A DNA stretch of 16,743 nucleotides from an uncultured Lachnospiraceae bacterium (GTDB lineage: Bacteria > Bacillota > Clostridia > Lachnospirales > Lachnospiraceae): positions 1 through 16,743 of the forward strand of contig CAMWUP010000011.1 of NCBI GenBank assembly GCA_947177465.1, written 5' to 3'. Both the position numbers and the translations under genes were made by a program. Every line of letters begins with the position of its first letter. Position 1 is the stretch's first letter. Positions 1 through 7,252 of this stretch are shown here, piece after piece. The notes beneath the pieces were generated by a model. It saw only the letters and a list, made by a program, of their open reading frames with translations, was not told the origin of the DNA and did not search any database.

Positions 1-105
1 GAGTACTTCCTTTTTTACATTCATAGTCTTTATGGAAAATTCCTGATAAGGATATACGCAAGAAAAAAGCGTAAATCTCCCGCCGAAACACTCCCCCTTC
101 CCACC

Positions 106-134
106 TTGACGATATTTTCAAACTCTTTTATACT
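106..134 (+). promoter_or_regulatory. Sigma-A type promoter of the response regulator gene
   Basis: A -35 box TTGACG (106-111, 5 of 6 to TTGACA) and a -10 box TATACT (129-134, 5 of 6 to TATAAT) are separated by exactly 17 bp. Transcription would start near 141, giving a leader of about 58 nt before the ATG at 199. This is the best-formed promoter in the window, which fits constitutive low-level expression of a regulator. The 105 bp upstream hold no convincing gene. Confidence 0.75.
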
Positions 135-198
135 GTAAATGTTGATATTACTTAATTTATCTAAATGCATCAACGCTTATACTGATTATGGGGGATTT

Positions 199-1761
199 AT
201 GTACAAGGTACTGATTGTAGATGACGAGTCGCTTATCCGTGACGGCTTAAAATGCATAATGGATTGGGAAGCTGCAGGCTTTTGCGTTTGTGGAGAGGCT
301 TCCAATGGAGAGGAAGCACTCCGCCTGATTCTTTCTCTGCAGCCGGATTTGGTTCTTATGGATATTCGTATGCCCAAAATGCAGGGGCTTGAAGTGGTAA
401 AGATGGCGCGTCAGCAGGATTTCAAGGGGCGTTTTATTATCACCAGCGGCTACTCCGATTTCAAATATGCACAGGAAGCCATGCGATATGGCGTAGAATT
501 TTACCTGACGAAGCCTATTGAGGAGGATGAGCTTTCTGCATCTGTTCACAAAATCAAACTCTCCTTAGACAGTGAGGTTCGTTCCTCGGACAACCTTGAG
601 CTTCTTAAGAAGAAAGCCAAAAACGTTATTCTGCATGAATTGATTACAGGAAAGGAAGGCGTGCCGGACGGTCTTAACGAAGCCGATATTGCGGACCTCG
701 AATTGGATGCCGATATCTATCAAGTTGTAATTTATGAAAATTTCAGTCGGGAGCTTGGAAGCCCTTCCTACAGCTTTGCCGAGCTGTTAAAGGTAAGCAA
801 TCGCGCAGACCACACCTTTAACCATATCGAGGATGACAGAAAAAATGTTATTTTGTTAAAGGGTACTTATGCCGTCAACCGGTTTCACGATTTTCTTTCC
901 CATTACGACAGAGCTACGCCGCCGCAAAAGGGAAGTCCGATGGACACCCTGTTTCTTGCCTATGGCAGACCTGTTCACGCCTTAAACGATATCCATCTAT
1001 CCTATGCGGATGCCTGCACGCTGATTTCACGCCGCTTTTTCTGTGAACAGGGACAGCATACGCTGGGTTATTGCGCGCTTCCTGACCTTGCATGTTCCAC
1101 CGTGGCGCTCAATCCGGAAAAGCTCTCTGAATTTACCGATTATCTTTCCGGCTATCTTCAGACCTTTAACCGGAAAAACGTCGCAGAAACCCTTTCCCGC
1201 CTGGAAAAATATTTATATGACTCACAGGGAAGCAGCTCTGAAATCAAACTCTTTACCACCGATTTATACCTGCGGATTAAAGAAAAAATCAGTCTGCTGT
1301 ACAATACCTTAAACATTCCCTTTCTGCCCAATTCCACGGTGATTGATTTTATAGGCAAAAAGAATTACCTGTACGAAATTATCGCATTTTTGTCGGAACA
1401 GTTTGAGATGGTTATGAGCGCGGCAGGCAGCCCTACCCGCAACAGCGTTTTAGACGATATCCTTTATTACATTGACCACAACTATCAAAACAACATAAAG
1501 CTGGAAACAATTGCGCCGCTCTTTGGATACAACAGCGCCTACCTTGGTAAGATTTTCAACAAAACCGTAGGGGAAAGCTTCAACTCCTATGTGGACCACA
1601 TTCGGATTGAACATTCCAAGGACCTGCTGCTGCAAAATAACTATAAAGTATATGAAATTGCTGAAAGGGTGGGCTACCGCAATGTAGATTATTTCCACAA
1701 AAAATTCAAAAAGTATGTAGGCGAAAGCCCCGCCGAATTCCGCAAAAAAAATATGTTATAA
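199..1761 (+). CDS. YesN-type response regulator with C-terminal AraC helix-turn-helix
   Basis: This 520-residue protein is a two-component response regulator that binds DNA when phosphorylated. Residues 1-120 form a receiver domain: acidic pocket D8/D9, phospho-acceptor D55 (in LVLMDIRMP), S83 and K105 (LTKP). The last ~105 residues are an AraC/XylS-type double helix-turn-helix, with the family signature near the end (IAERVGYRNVDYFHKKFKK). The middle ~280 residues resemble the poorly conserved linker of YesN-family regulators. I start at the ATG at 199, just after GGGGGA (190-195), because the receiver fold begins there (MYKVLIVDDE); an in-frame ATG at 139 would add 20 unconserved residues and lies at the predicted transcription start. 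YesN proteins usually sit beside a YesM kinase; none is adjacent here, and the only kinase in view is about 12 kb away on the other strand. The likely role is activation of the glycan locus, but the targets are inferred. Confidence 0.93.
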   Translation: MYKVLIVDDESLIRDGLKCIMDWEAAGFCVCGEASNGEEALRLILSLQPDLVLMDIRMPKMQGLEVVKMARQQDFKGRFIITSGYSDFKYAQEAMRYGVEFYLTKPIEEDELSASVHKIKLSLDSEVRSSDNLELLKKKAKNVILHELITGKEGVPDGLNEADIADLELDADIYQVVIYENFSRELGSPSYSFAELLKVSNRADHTFNHIEDDRKNVILLKGTYAVNRFHDFLSHYDRATPPQKGSPMDTLFLAYGRPVHALNDIHLSYADACTLISRRFFCEQGQHTLGYCALPDLACSTVALNPEKLSEFTDYLSGYLQTFNRKNVAETLSRLEKYLYDSQGSSSEIKLFTTDLYLRIKEKISLLYNTLNIPFLPNSTVIDFIGKKNYLYEIIAFLSEQFEMVMSAAGSPTRNSVLDDILYYIDHNYQNNIKLETIAPLFGYNSAYLGKIFNKTVGESFNSYVDHIRIEHSKDLLLQNNYKVYEIAERVGYRNVDYFHKKFKKYVGESPAEFRKKNML

Positions 1762-1783
1762 TTACAATGATAAATCGAAGTTT

Positions 1784-1790
1784 GAGGAGG
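1784..1790 (+). promoter_or_regulatory. Ribosome binding site deciding a TTG start
   Basis: GAGGAGG lies 8 nt before a TTG codon at 1799. It is the only strong Shine-Dalgarno sequence near, and it fixes the NUDIX start at this non-ATG codon. Confidence 0.75.
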
Positions 1791-1798
1791 GCATTATA

Positions 1799-2287
1799 TT
1801 GATAGTAAAGGATGAGAGAGGAAATGAACTATTGGAGATAATCCATGTGGAAGAAGGAAAAGCGGATGCCGAGTATGAACCTATCAATCATTGCCTTGCA
1901 GTTGTAAAAGTTGGCTCTGATTATTTACTTGGTTGGAACAGGTACAGACAGGATTGGGAAATTTTTGGAGGATGCAGAGAAAACGGCGAAACACTGATCG
2001 AATGTATAAACCGCGAATGTAATGAAGAATTGGGATTAAAAAATGTGAATTTTTCATATATTGGATTGATGCACTATCATATGGCGCCCGGCTATTTTAA
2101 TCCGGAATGGCATTATGAATATGGAGGATTATATGGAATCAGTTTACCGATTGCATCCATGGAGGATATAAACAAGTATAGGACAGATAAAGAGGAAGTT
2201 GAAAAATTAGCGTTTTACAGTGATTTAAAGGGAAAAGAAAAAATAGCGCTGATTGATGAAAAATTGCTTGCATATTGGGATAATTAA
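1799..2287 (+). CDS. NUDIX hydrolase
   Basis: A 162-residue protein with a perfect NUDIX box at residues 58-80: G-x5-E-x7-RE-x2-EE-x-G-L (RECNEELGL at its end). The family hydrolyses a nucleoside diphosphate linked to some other group, with Mg2+ or Mn2+ held by the glutamates of the box. The substrate cannot be read from the sequence. The start is TTG at 1799 with GAGGAGG 8 nt upstream. It follows the response regulator by 37 bp with no terminator between, so it is probably co-transcribed, and it ends just before a strong hairpin terminator. Its base composition is clearly more AT-rich than the flanking glycan genes (two 60-base lines I counted by hand, 2041-2100 and 2161-2220, hold 20 G/C each), which suggests a separate origin. 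A role in sugar use is not supported by anything visible; it may be a passenger. Confidence 0.9.
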   Translation: MIVKDERGNELLEIIHVEEGKADAEYEPINHCLAVVKVGSDYLLGWNRYRQDWEIFGGCRENGETLIECINRECNEELGLKNVNFSYIGLMHYHMAPGYFNPEWHYEYGGLYGISLPIASMEDINKYRTDKEEVEKLAFYSDLKGKEKIALIDEKLLAYWDN

Positions 2288-2346
2288 ATTCCCATTTGCA
2301 GAACTGGAGAAATCAGAATTTATAAGCAGTGCCTATAAGTTTATTC

Positions 2347-2392
2347 ATGGAATCATGAAGTTTAGTCAGTAAACTTCATGATTCCATTTTTA
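2347..2392 (+). terminator. Strong intrinsic terminator between convergent genes
   Basis: An 18-bp perfect stem (2347-2364 with 2370-2387), loop GTCAG, runs straight into a T-rich tail (TTTTTATT from 2387). The tail favours the + strand, ending the regulator/NUDIX transcript. The GH5 gene comes from the other side and ends at 2431. Read from that strand the hairpin is equally stable but is followed by TGAATAAAC rather than a T-run, so it may stop or stabilise that transcript less efficiently. Confidence 0.88.
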
Positions 2393-2430
2393 TTATCTTC
2401 ATAGAATATACAAGTATCTGAATGACATTG

Positions 2431-5163
2431 CTATTTCTTCTTTGGCTTACTGCTGCCGCCTGCTATCTTAAGAGTGATAAAGAATACCACAACCCCCAAC
2501 AGCACAGCGCCTAAGATAAGCAGTATGGTACTCCAGACACCGCTGTTCTTCTGCTCTTTTACTGCTTCCACGCTGTCTTCTCCGGCAGGCTCTTCCTCCT
2601 TCTCCACATTGGCAAATACCCTGTCCGGAGAAATCGTGGCAGTAACCTTAAAATCCACCGTAAGGCCTTCCGCCGTATAAGCCGTCACCGTTGCTTCGCC
2701 TTCGCCATGGGCAAATACCTGCGCCGTCACCTTGTCTGCCGCCGGAATACCGCAATTACCCACGGAAACAACAGAAGCATCAGAGGAAACAAACATAACG
2801 CTGCCTGCACCTGCCGGACTTACCGAAACCGTAATTTCCATCGGAGAAGCGCTGCTGACAGCCACCTCACTGCTTCCGTCCGCCTCCATAGAGGTTATCT
2901 TCACCGGTGCGATTTCCTCTGCACCCTCCTCAAACACCAGATTGCTTATGGTGAATGTCACTTCTATATGCTGCGGATTGTCAATTCCCTCAAAATTCAG
3001 CACATGATTATTGACAGAAACCTCTTCGATGACAGAGCCGTCCCATGAATTTATCGGGTCGTTTGTATCCAGAATACCCGATGCCTTTATTGCAGACTTC
3101 GGCTCCGTCATATTCACTGCAAATTCCACGCCGTCAACCACAATGGAATCGTATATAATATCACAGGAAACTAACGGCGACTTCTTGGCAATGCCCTTTG
3201 TCACACTGTCGTCCTTGATATAGACTGCCGTAAGGTCATTGAGTCCCGTAACGCCTGCTGCGCCCGCTGCTGCTGATAAGTCGCTTCCACAGTCAAAGGA
3301 AAGCGTATACTGTCCGTCTTCGCTGATGCGGAGGGCGCTTCCGCTCTCATTACTGAAATAGTTATGTACACTGTCATTATAGTAAACATTCAATGCAAGC
3401 GCTATCTCCGCAACAGTCTCCGCTTCCTCTACTGTCACAGGCACTACCTTTGTCAAACCGTCACTGGAAGTAATAATGATATACGCGCTGCCCGTCCCAA
3501 CTGCCACTATCTTTCCGATTTTTGATACCGTAACCACACTTGTATCAGAGGAACGATAGGTCAGGTACGCATCCGTATCCGCCGGCGCCATTCCTGCATT
3601 CAGGTACAGGGCTTCTCCGGTTTTCAGTATATAGCTTTCCTGCTCTGTTGTAATGCCCGTACAGGGTCTTTGGCTAATCCCCGCACGCACCTCCACCGGA
3701 ATTTCCAGAACAGCCCTTCCGCTCTGGCTGTACGCTGTAATCACAGTATTACCGATGCCTGCCGCATGGATAAATGCCGCCCATTCCTCTACCTTTCCTG
3801 CATCGGGATTGACTGTTGCTACCGTTTCGTCCGCACTTTTCCACAGTACCACATCATTAAAGGCAGCTTTATCCACCTTATCGGCAAGGCTGATGTTTAT
3901 CACTTCGCCCATACGAAGCTGATAAGTCCCTTCTATTGTCCCCAGACTGGTAATCGGAGTTACCGTCGTCTCTCTTTTAATGTCTGACAGGTCCTGTGCA
4001 CCCGCAAGGAATAACCCCCGCATCATAGCGGCGATAATTTCGGGATAAACCTGCTCATACGTCTCCCTGTCCACCAAAGTAAAGCTAAAATCAGGCGTTG
4101 CGCTCAAATCGTACCAGCCCTGGTCCCAGTAGCAGGGAACAATCCCTATCTGCTGGCAGAGACGTGTCACAATTTCCATATGGTATACACGCGCCGCCGT
4201 ATTATCCTTGTTAATTGCACCGTATTCTCCCAGAATAACGGGAATCCCCTTGGAGGTAAAGGTATCCTCAAGCCTCCTAAACTCCGGAATCAGCGCTTCC
4301 ACCCTTGCGTCTACAAACTCTGTCGTCTGAGTCGTCTCAAGCAGTCCAAACTGCCAGTCATAATAATGCACCGCCACAAAAAGTCTGTCCTTGACAGAAT
4401 CCTCCGGCAGCTTAAAGCCCCATTTCGGTTCCGTCGTATTGACAATATTGGTATATCTGCCGGGCACGGACAGCCACCGCAGCGCATTGTTGGAGCCGGT
4501 GGCACGCACCGTATCCACAAATATCTGATTGAGCTCATTGATGACCGCCGTGTCCCCTGCCATATCGCTTCCCGGACCCGTCACTTCATTCATGGATTCA
4601 AAGATGAGATGCTCGTCATAATCCTTAAAACGCTCTGCAATATGCCGCCACACTGCCTCAAACTTTTCCTTAACCGGCGCCAAATCCTCCGCGCCAATGC
4701 GCAGCCATCCTGTCTGTTCCGCACCGTCATGGTGAATGTTAATAATAACATACATATTCATATTGACAGCATAGTCCACTATATCCTGCACGCGGCTCAT
4801 CCACTTTTCATCGATGGAATACCCATCCGCGTCATTTATCATGGTTCCCCATGTGACAGGCACACGCACCGTATTAAAACCCATATCATGCAGCTCCTTC
4901 AAAAGCTGCTGCGTAGTCTCCACATCCTGCCATTGCGTCTCAGACGGCGTAAATCCCGTATGTCCGTCCATGGTATTGCCCAGATTCCAGCCATTGCCCA
5001 TCTCTGCCACCATTTCCGCAGCGGTAAGCTCCCGAAAAGGCATTTGTGCACTTATCGTCTGGGTATTTTCTGCGGCTTCCGCTTTCTGCGGATAAGCCGT
5101 AAGCGCCAAAGCACATGCCAGAAGACCGGCAAGCGCTGCTCTGCATTTACCTCTCATTTTCAT
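2431..5163 (-). CDS. Secreted, membrane-anchored GH5 (GH5_4-like) endo-beta-glucanase with Ig-like and CBM-like domains
   Basis: A 910-residue surface enzyme expected to cut beta-1,4-glucan backbones. Order: signal peptide (cleavage likely after AEA, residue 30); GH5 catalytic domain ~45-385; Ig-like domain ~400-494; Big_2-like domain ~500-580; CBM-like module ~585-748; second Big-type domain ~752-845; acidic linker; membrane helix ~875-898; lysine-rich tail. In the GH5 domain, GNGWNLGNT (57-64) is typical of subfamily GH5_4. E193 (SMNEV) is the acid/base, E313 (ILGEYG) the nucleophile, and H144/H145, H266/Y267 and W346 fit the active site. GH5_4 includes endoglucanases and xyloglucanases; which one applies here is not decided by sequence. 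I chose the ATG at 5163 because GGAGG (5173-5169) lies 5 nt upstream; the GTG at 5175 overlaps that ribosome binding site. It is the last gene of the transport operon, 16 bp after the yccF-like gene. Confidence 0.93.
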   Translation of the reverse strand: MKMRGKCRAALAGLLACALALTAYPQKAEAAENTQTISAQMPFRELTAAEMVAEMGNGWNLGNTMDGHTGFTPSETQWQDVETTQQLLKELHDMGFNTVRVPVTWGTMINDADGYSIDEKWMSRVQDIVDYAVNMNMYVIINIHHDGAEQTGWLRIGAEDLAPVKEKFEAVWRHIAERFKDYDEHLIFESMNEVTGPGSDMAGDTAVINELNQIFVDTVRATGSNNALRWLSVPGRYTNIVNTTEPKWGFKLPEDSVKDRLFVAVHYYDWQFGLLETTQTTEFVDARVEALIPEFRRLEDTFTSKGIPVILGEYGAINKDNTAARVYHMEIVTRLCQQIGIVPCYWDQGWYDLSATPDFSFTLVDRETYEQVYPEIIAAMMRGLFLAGAQDLSDIKRETTVTPITSLGTIEGTYQLRMGEVINISLADKVDKAAFNDVVLWKSADETVATVNPDAGKVEEWAAFIHAAGIGNTVITAYSQSGRAVLEIPVEVRAGISQRPCTGITTEQESYILKTGEALYLNAGMAPADTDAYLTYRSSDTSVVTVSKIGKIVAVGTGSAYIIITSSDGLTKVVPVTVEEAETVAEIALALNVYYNDSVHNYFSNESGSALRISEDGQYTLSFDCGSDLSAAAGAAGVTGLNDLTAVYIKDDSVTKGIAKKSPLVSCDIIYDSIVVDGVEFAVNMTEPKSAIKASGILDTNDPINSWDGSVIEEVSVNNHVLNFEGIDNPQHIEVTFTISNLVFEEGAEEIAPVKITSMEADGSSEVAVSSASPMEITVSVSPAGAGSVMFVSSDASVVSVGNCGIPAADKVTAQVFAHGEGEATVTAYTAEGLTVDFKVTATISPDRVFANVEKEEEPAGEDSVEAVKEQKNSGVWSTILLILGAVLLGVVVFFITLKIAGGSSKPKKK

Positions 5164-5168
5164 TGACA

Positions 5169-5173
5169 CCTCC
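5169..5173 (-). promoter_or_regulatory. Ribosome binding site deciding the GH5 start
   Basis: GGAGG, 5 nt before the ATG at 5163. The longer reading frame would begin at a GTG inside this site, so the shorter protein is preferred. Confidence 0.7.
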
Positions 5174-5179
5174 ACTTCA

Positions 5180-5539
5180 TTACTTTATTTCCGAGCCAAA
5201 GGGCATAAGCGCCAGCTTTGCAAGCTTGAACATCTGTAACCCAAACGGAATCCCTATAATAGTGATACAGAATACAACGCCCAAAACTGCAAATTCTAGA
5301 GCAAGCGGCAGTCCGGAAATCAACAGCCAGATAATATTCAGCAGAAGACTTCCCGCTCCGCCTCCATACTTTACCTCTTTTCCGAAAGGAAAAAAGCTTA
5401 ATCCGGCAAACTTAAAGCACTGCACGCCAACCGGAATCCCCACAATGGTGATACACCACAAAATTCCTGCCAGCCCCCAGCTTAGCCCGCTGATAAAACC
5501 ACCAAACACAAACCAGAGCAAATTTCCCAAACAGCTCAT
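5180..5539 (-). CDS. YccF-family (DUF307) small membrane protein
   Basis: A 119-residue hydrophobic protein made of two copies of the same unit. Residues 29-54 carry CITIVGIPVGVQCFKF then PFG; residues 91-117 carry CITIIGIPFGLQMFKL then PFG. This duplicated pattern (ITIVGIP, FK, PFG) is the hallmark of the YccF family of inner-membrane proteins, whose function is unknown. The start chosen is the ATG at 5539 (MSCLGNLLW), with GAGGG 5 nt upstream; earlier in-frame starts (ATG at 5557, GTG at 5575) add charged residues not typical of the family. It sits between an esterase and the GH5 gene in the same direction and is probably co-transcribed. Why a YccF protein is inside a glycan operon is unclear. 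Confidence 0.88.
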   Translation of the reverse strand: MSCLGNLLWFVFGGFISGLSWGLAGILWCITIVGIPVGVQCFKFAGLSFFPFGKEVKYGGGAGSLLLNIIWLLISGLPLALEFAVLGVVFCITIIGIPFGLQMFKLAKLALMPFGSEIK

Positions 5540-5611
5540 CCTTACCCTCTTTTCCATACACAGCTTTGCATACACGATTCCGCAGACCTGCCATGCTGTG
5601 CATAATCCGTT

Positions 5612-6430
5612 TTACAATCCCAAAATCCAAGTTCTGACTAACGAAATCCAGCTTTGACAGCAGACCTCTATCTCATGCCCTTCCGGCGATTCCGTCAGCT
5701 CATTTGCCAGACTGAGTCCATGTCCTCCCTGCGGATACATGTGAAACTCAACCGGAATCCCTGCCTTTTTCATAGCGCCCGCAAGCAGAAGCGAATTCTC
5801 TACCGGCACGCAGCCGTCCGTATAAGTATGCCAGATAAATGCCTGCGGTGTATCCTGATTCACCTGTTTTTCCAAAGACATCTTTTCCACCAGTTCCTCA
5901 TAGCGCCCGCCCAACAGGTTGACGAAGGAATCCCTGTGGGCAAACTCGCCGGAGGTAATCACCGGATAGTTCAAAATCATAGCATTGGGGCGCAGCATTT
6001 CCCTGTCAGAAGCCTTCAGCCCTAGCTCCTCTGCAATGAAAGCTTCCTTCCAAAACATGCCGTAACTCGCTGCCAGATGTCCTCCCGCGGAAGACCCCTC
6101 CACAATAATCTTATCCTTATCGATATGCCATTCCTCTGCTTTTTCCCGAAGCAGCTTTACCGCCGACGCCAGTTCCAAAAGCGCTGCCGGATACACTGCG
6201 GGCGCAATGGAATAGTGAAGCACTACGGCATGACAGCCCATCGCTACATACTGTAATGCCAGAATTTCTCCTTCCCTGTCAGACAGATAGCAGTACCCAC
6301 CGCCCGGACATACGATAACGATTGGTCTCTTTTTGATTTTAAATTCCGGTGAATCCTCAATGATATAGGTCTTGATACATGCCCCTGGCAGAGAACCTGC
6401 CATCTTAAGTCCTATTGTCTGCTGTATCAT
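5612..6430 (-). CDS. Alpha/beta-hydrolase esterase, probable carbohydrate acetylesterase
   Basis: A 272-residue cytoplasmic alpha/beta hydrolase (no signal peptide). The oxyanion-hole loop is CPGGGY (41-46). The nucleophile is S114 in GSSAG (112-116), the acid D205 (YTDGCVP) and the base H237 (GGHGL). The pattern matches the Aes/BD-FAE-like group annotated as acetyl-xylan or feruloyl esterases. Here it most likely removes acetyl groups from imported oligosaccharides, an inference from its place between transporter and glucanase genes. The start ATG at 6430 has GGAAAGG (6445-6439) 8 nt upstream. Length is usual for the family. A general carboxylesterase or peptidase activity cannot be excluded. 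Confidence 0.87.
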   Translation of the reverse strand: MIQQTIGLKMAGSLPGACIKTYIIEDSPEFKIKKRPIVIVCPGGGYCYLSDREGEILALQYVAMGCHAVVLHYSIAPAVYPAALLELASAVKLLREKAEEWHIDKDKIIVEGSSAGGHLAASYGMFWKEAFIAEELGLKASDREMLRPNAMILNYPVITSGEFAHRDSFVNLLGGRYEELVEKMSLEKQVNQDTPQAFIWHTYTDGCVPVENSLLLAGAMKKAGIPVEFHMYPQGGHGLSLANELTESPEGHEIEVCCQSWISLVRTWILGL

Positions 6431-6478
6431 AATGCACGCCTTTCCGCAGAGCTTTTACCCCGCACATCACAACATATC

Positions 6479-7138
6479 TTATTTTTCTCCGTCTCTGTCA
6501 GTCTCTTTTTCCTGCACTGCCCCGGGTTCTTTCTCTATTTCCTTGAAAAAATGAAGGGCAAAGCCGCTTATCGTCAGCATGATACAGGCAGGACCAATCA
6601 AGGCGCCAATCAGCAGAGTAGTGTAATTAAAGATAAAAATGATTACTTCCACTGCTAAAACCGCCACTAGCAGGAGCGTCCTTAAAAAATATCTCGTCGC
6701 TATATTTACCGAATTTTTCAGTGTGCCGATTAAGGTATTTTCATAGCGGGCACTCAACGGAAACGCATAAATGAATGACATGCCGAACACAAACGCCGCT
6801 ATTATACCGAAAATCAAGAACATGGTGGAATTGCCTTCCGTCACGCGCTGCAATTCAAAATCCAGATATACCGCATAAGAGCAGAATAAAGCAAGAAGTC
6901 CCATGGGAATTCCCTGCCGCCAGTTTTCCTTAAACGCCCTGACAAACTGCCGCGCTACATACCCTTCCTGTTCATCCACCATCTTAAGCGTCACTGTGTA
7001 AGCCGCCACTGTAGCCGCTCCTACTGTTACTATCGGCAGGGAAAAAAGCAGCCACATAAAATTCAGCTTTATCATGTCCCAGAGTCTGGTCAGAAACTTA
7101 TATAACGCGCCGTCCACACTGAAAAATTTCATCACCAT
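6479..7138 (-). CDS. YesL-like DUF624 membrane protein
   Basis: A 219-residue integral membrane protein of the DUF624 family (B. subtilis YesL type). The N-terminal part (FLTRLWDMIKLNFMWLLFSLP, then IVTVGAATVAAYTV) is the family signature; four or five further hydrophobic segments follow, then a charged tail. The function is unknown, but the family repeatedly lies beside LplA/B/C-type sugar transporters and YesM/YesN regulators, as here. The start is taken as the ATG at 7138, 7 nt after GGGAAAGG; a GTG at 7144 is only 1 nt from that site and an ATG at 7132 is 13 nt away. It is separated from the solute-binding protein gene by 114 bp that contain a long stem-loop. Confidence 0.85.
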   Translation of the reverse strand: MVMKFFSVDGALYKFLTRLWDMIKLNFMWLLFSLPIVTVGAATVAAYTVTLKMVDEQEGYVARQFVRAFKENWRQGIPMGLLALFCSYAVYLDFELQRVTEGNSTMFLIFGIIAAFVFGMSFIYAFPLSARYENTLIGTLKNSVNIATRYFLRTLLLVAVLAVEVIIFIFNYTTLLIGALIGPACIMLTISGFALHFFKEIEKEPGAVQEKETDRDGEK

Positions 7139-7188
7139 TACCACGCCTTTCCCACGCCTGCCCTCTGATACACAGGCGTAAAGTTCCG

Positions 7189-7225
7189 TTTAGAAAAGGC
7201 TGCCGGTTGGGCAGCCCCTTCTAAA
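7189..7225 (-). promoter_or_regulatory. Intergenic stem-loop after the solute-binding protein gene
   Basis: Arms 7189-7204 and 7210-7225 form a 16-bp stem around a 5-nt loop. Two pairs are G-U only if the RNA is read from the - strand (on the + strand they are A-C mismatches), so the structure belongs to the operon transcript. It is not followed by a T-run, so it is not a normal terminator. A 3' stabilising or partial-attenuation hairpin behind a highly expressed binding-protein gene is the simplest reading. Confidence 0.65.
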
Positions 7226-7252
7226 AATCTTTCCGTATTTATTTAGTATACC

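Noticed and set aside
1..24. Possible start of a divergent - strand gene (ATG at 24, reading MNVKKEVL)
   Set aside because: Only eight codons are visible and no good Shine-Dalgarno sequence or promoter was found, so it cannot be supported from this window.
4180..5166. Long + strand open frame of 328 codons
   Set aside because: It is antisense to the GH5 catalytic domain, is rich in His, Arg and Cys without a recognisable domain, and has no good ribosome binding site. It is a shadow of the real gene.
5115..5657. + strand open frame of 180 codons
   Set aside because: Antisense to the YccF-family gene and its flanks, Pro/Ser-rich composition without domain signal.
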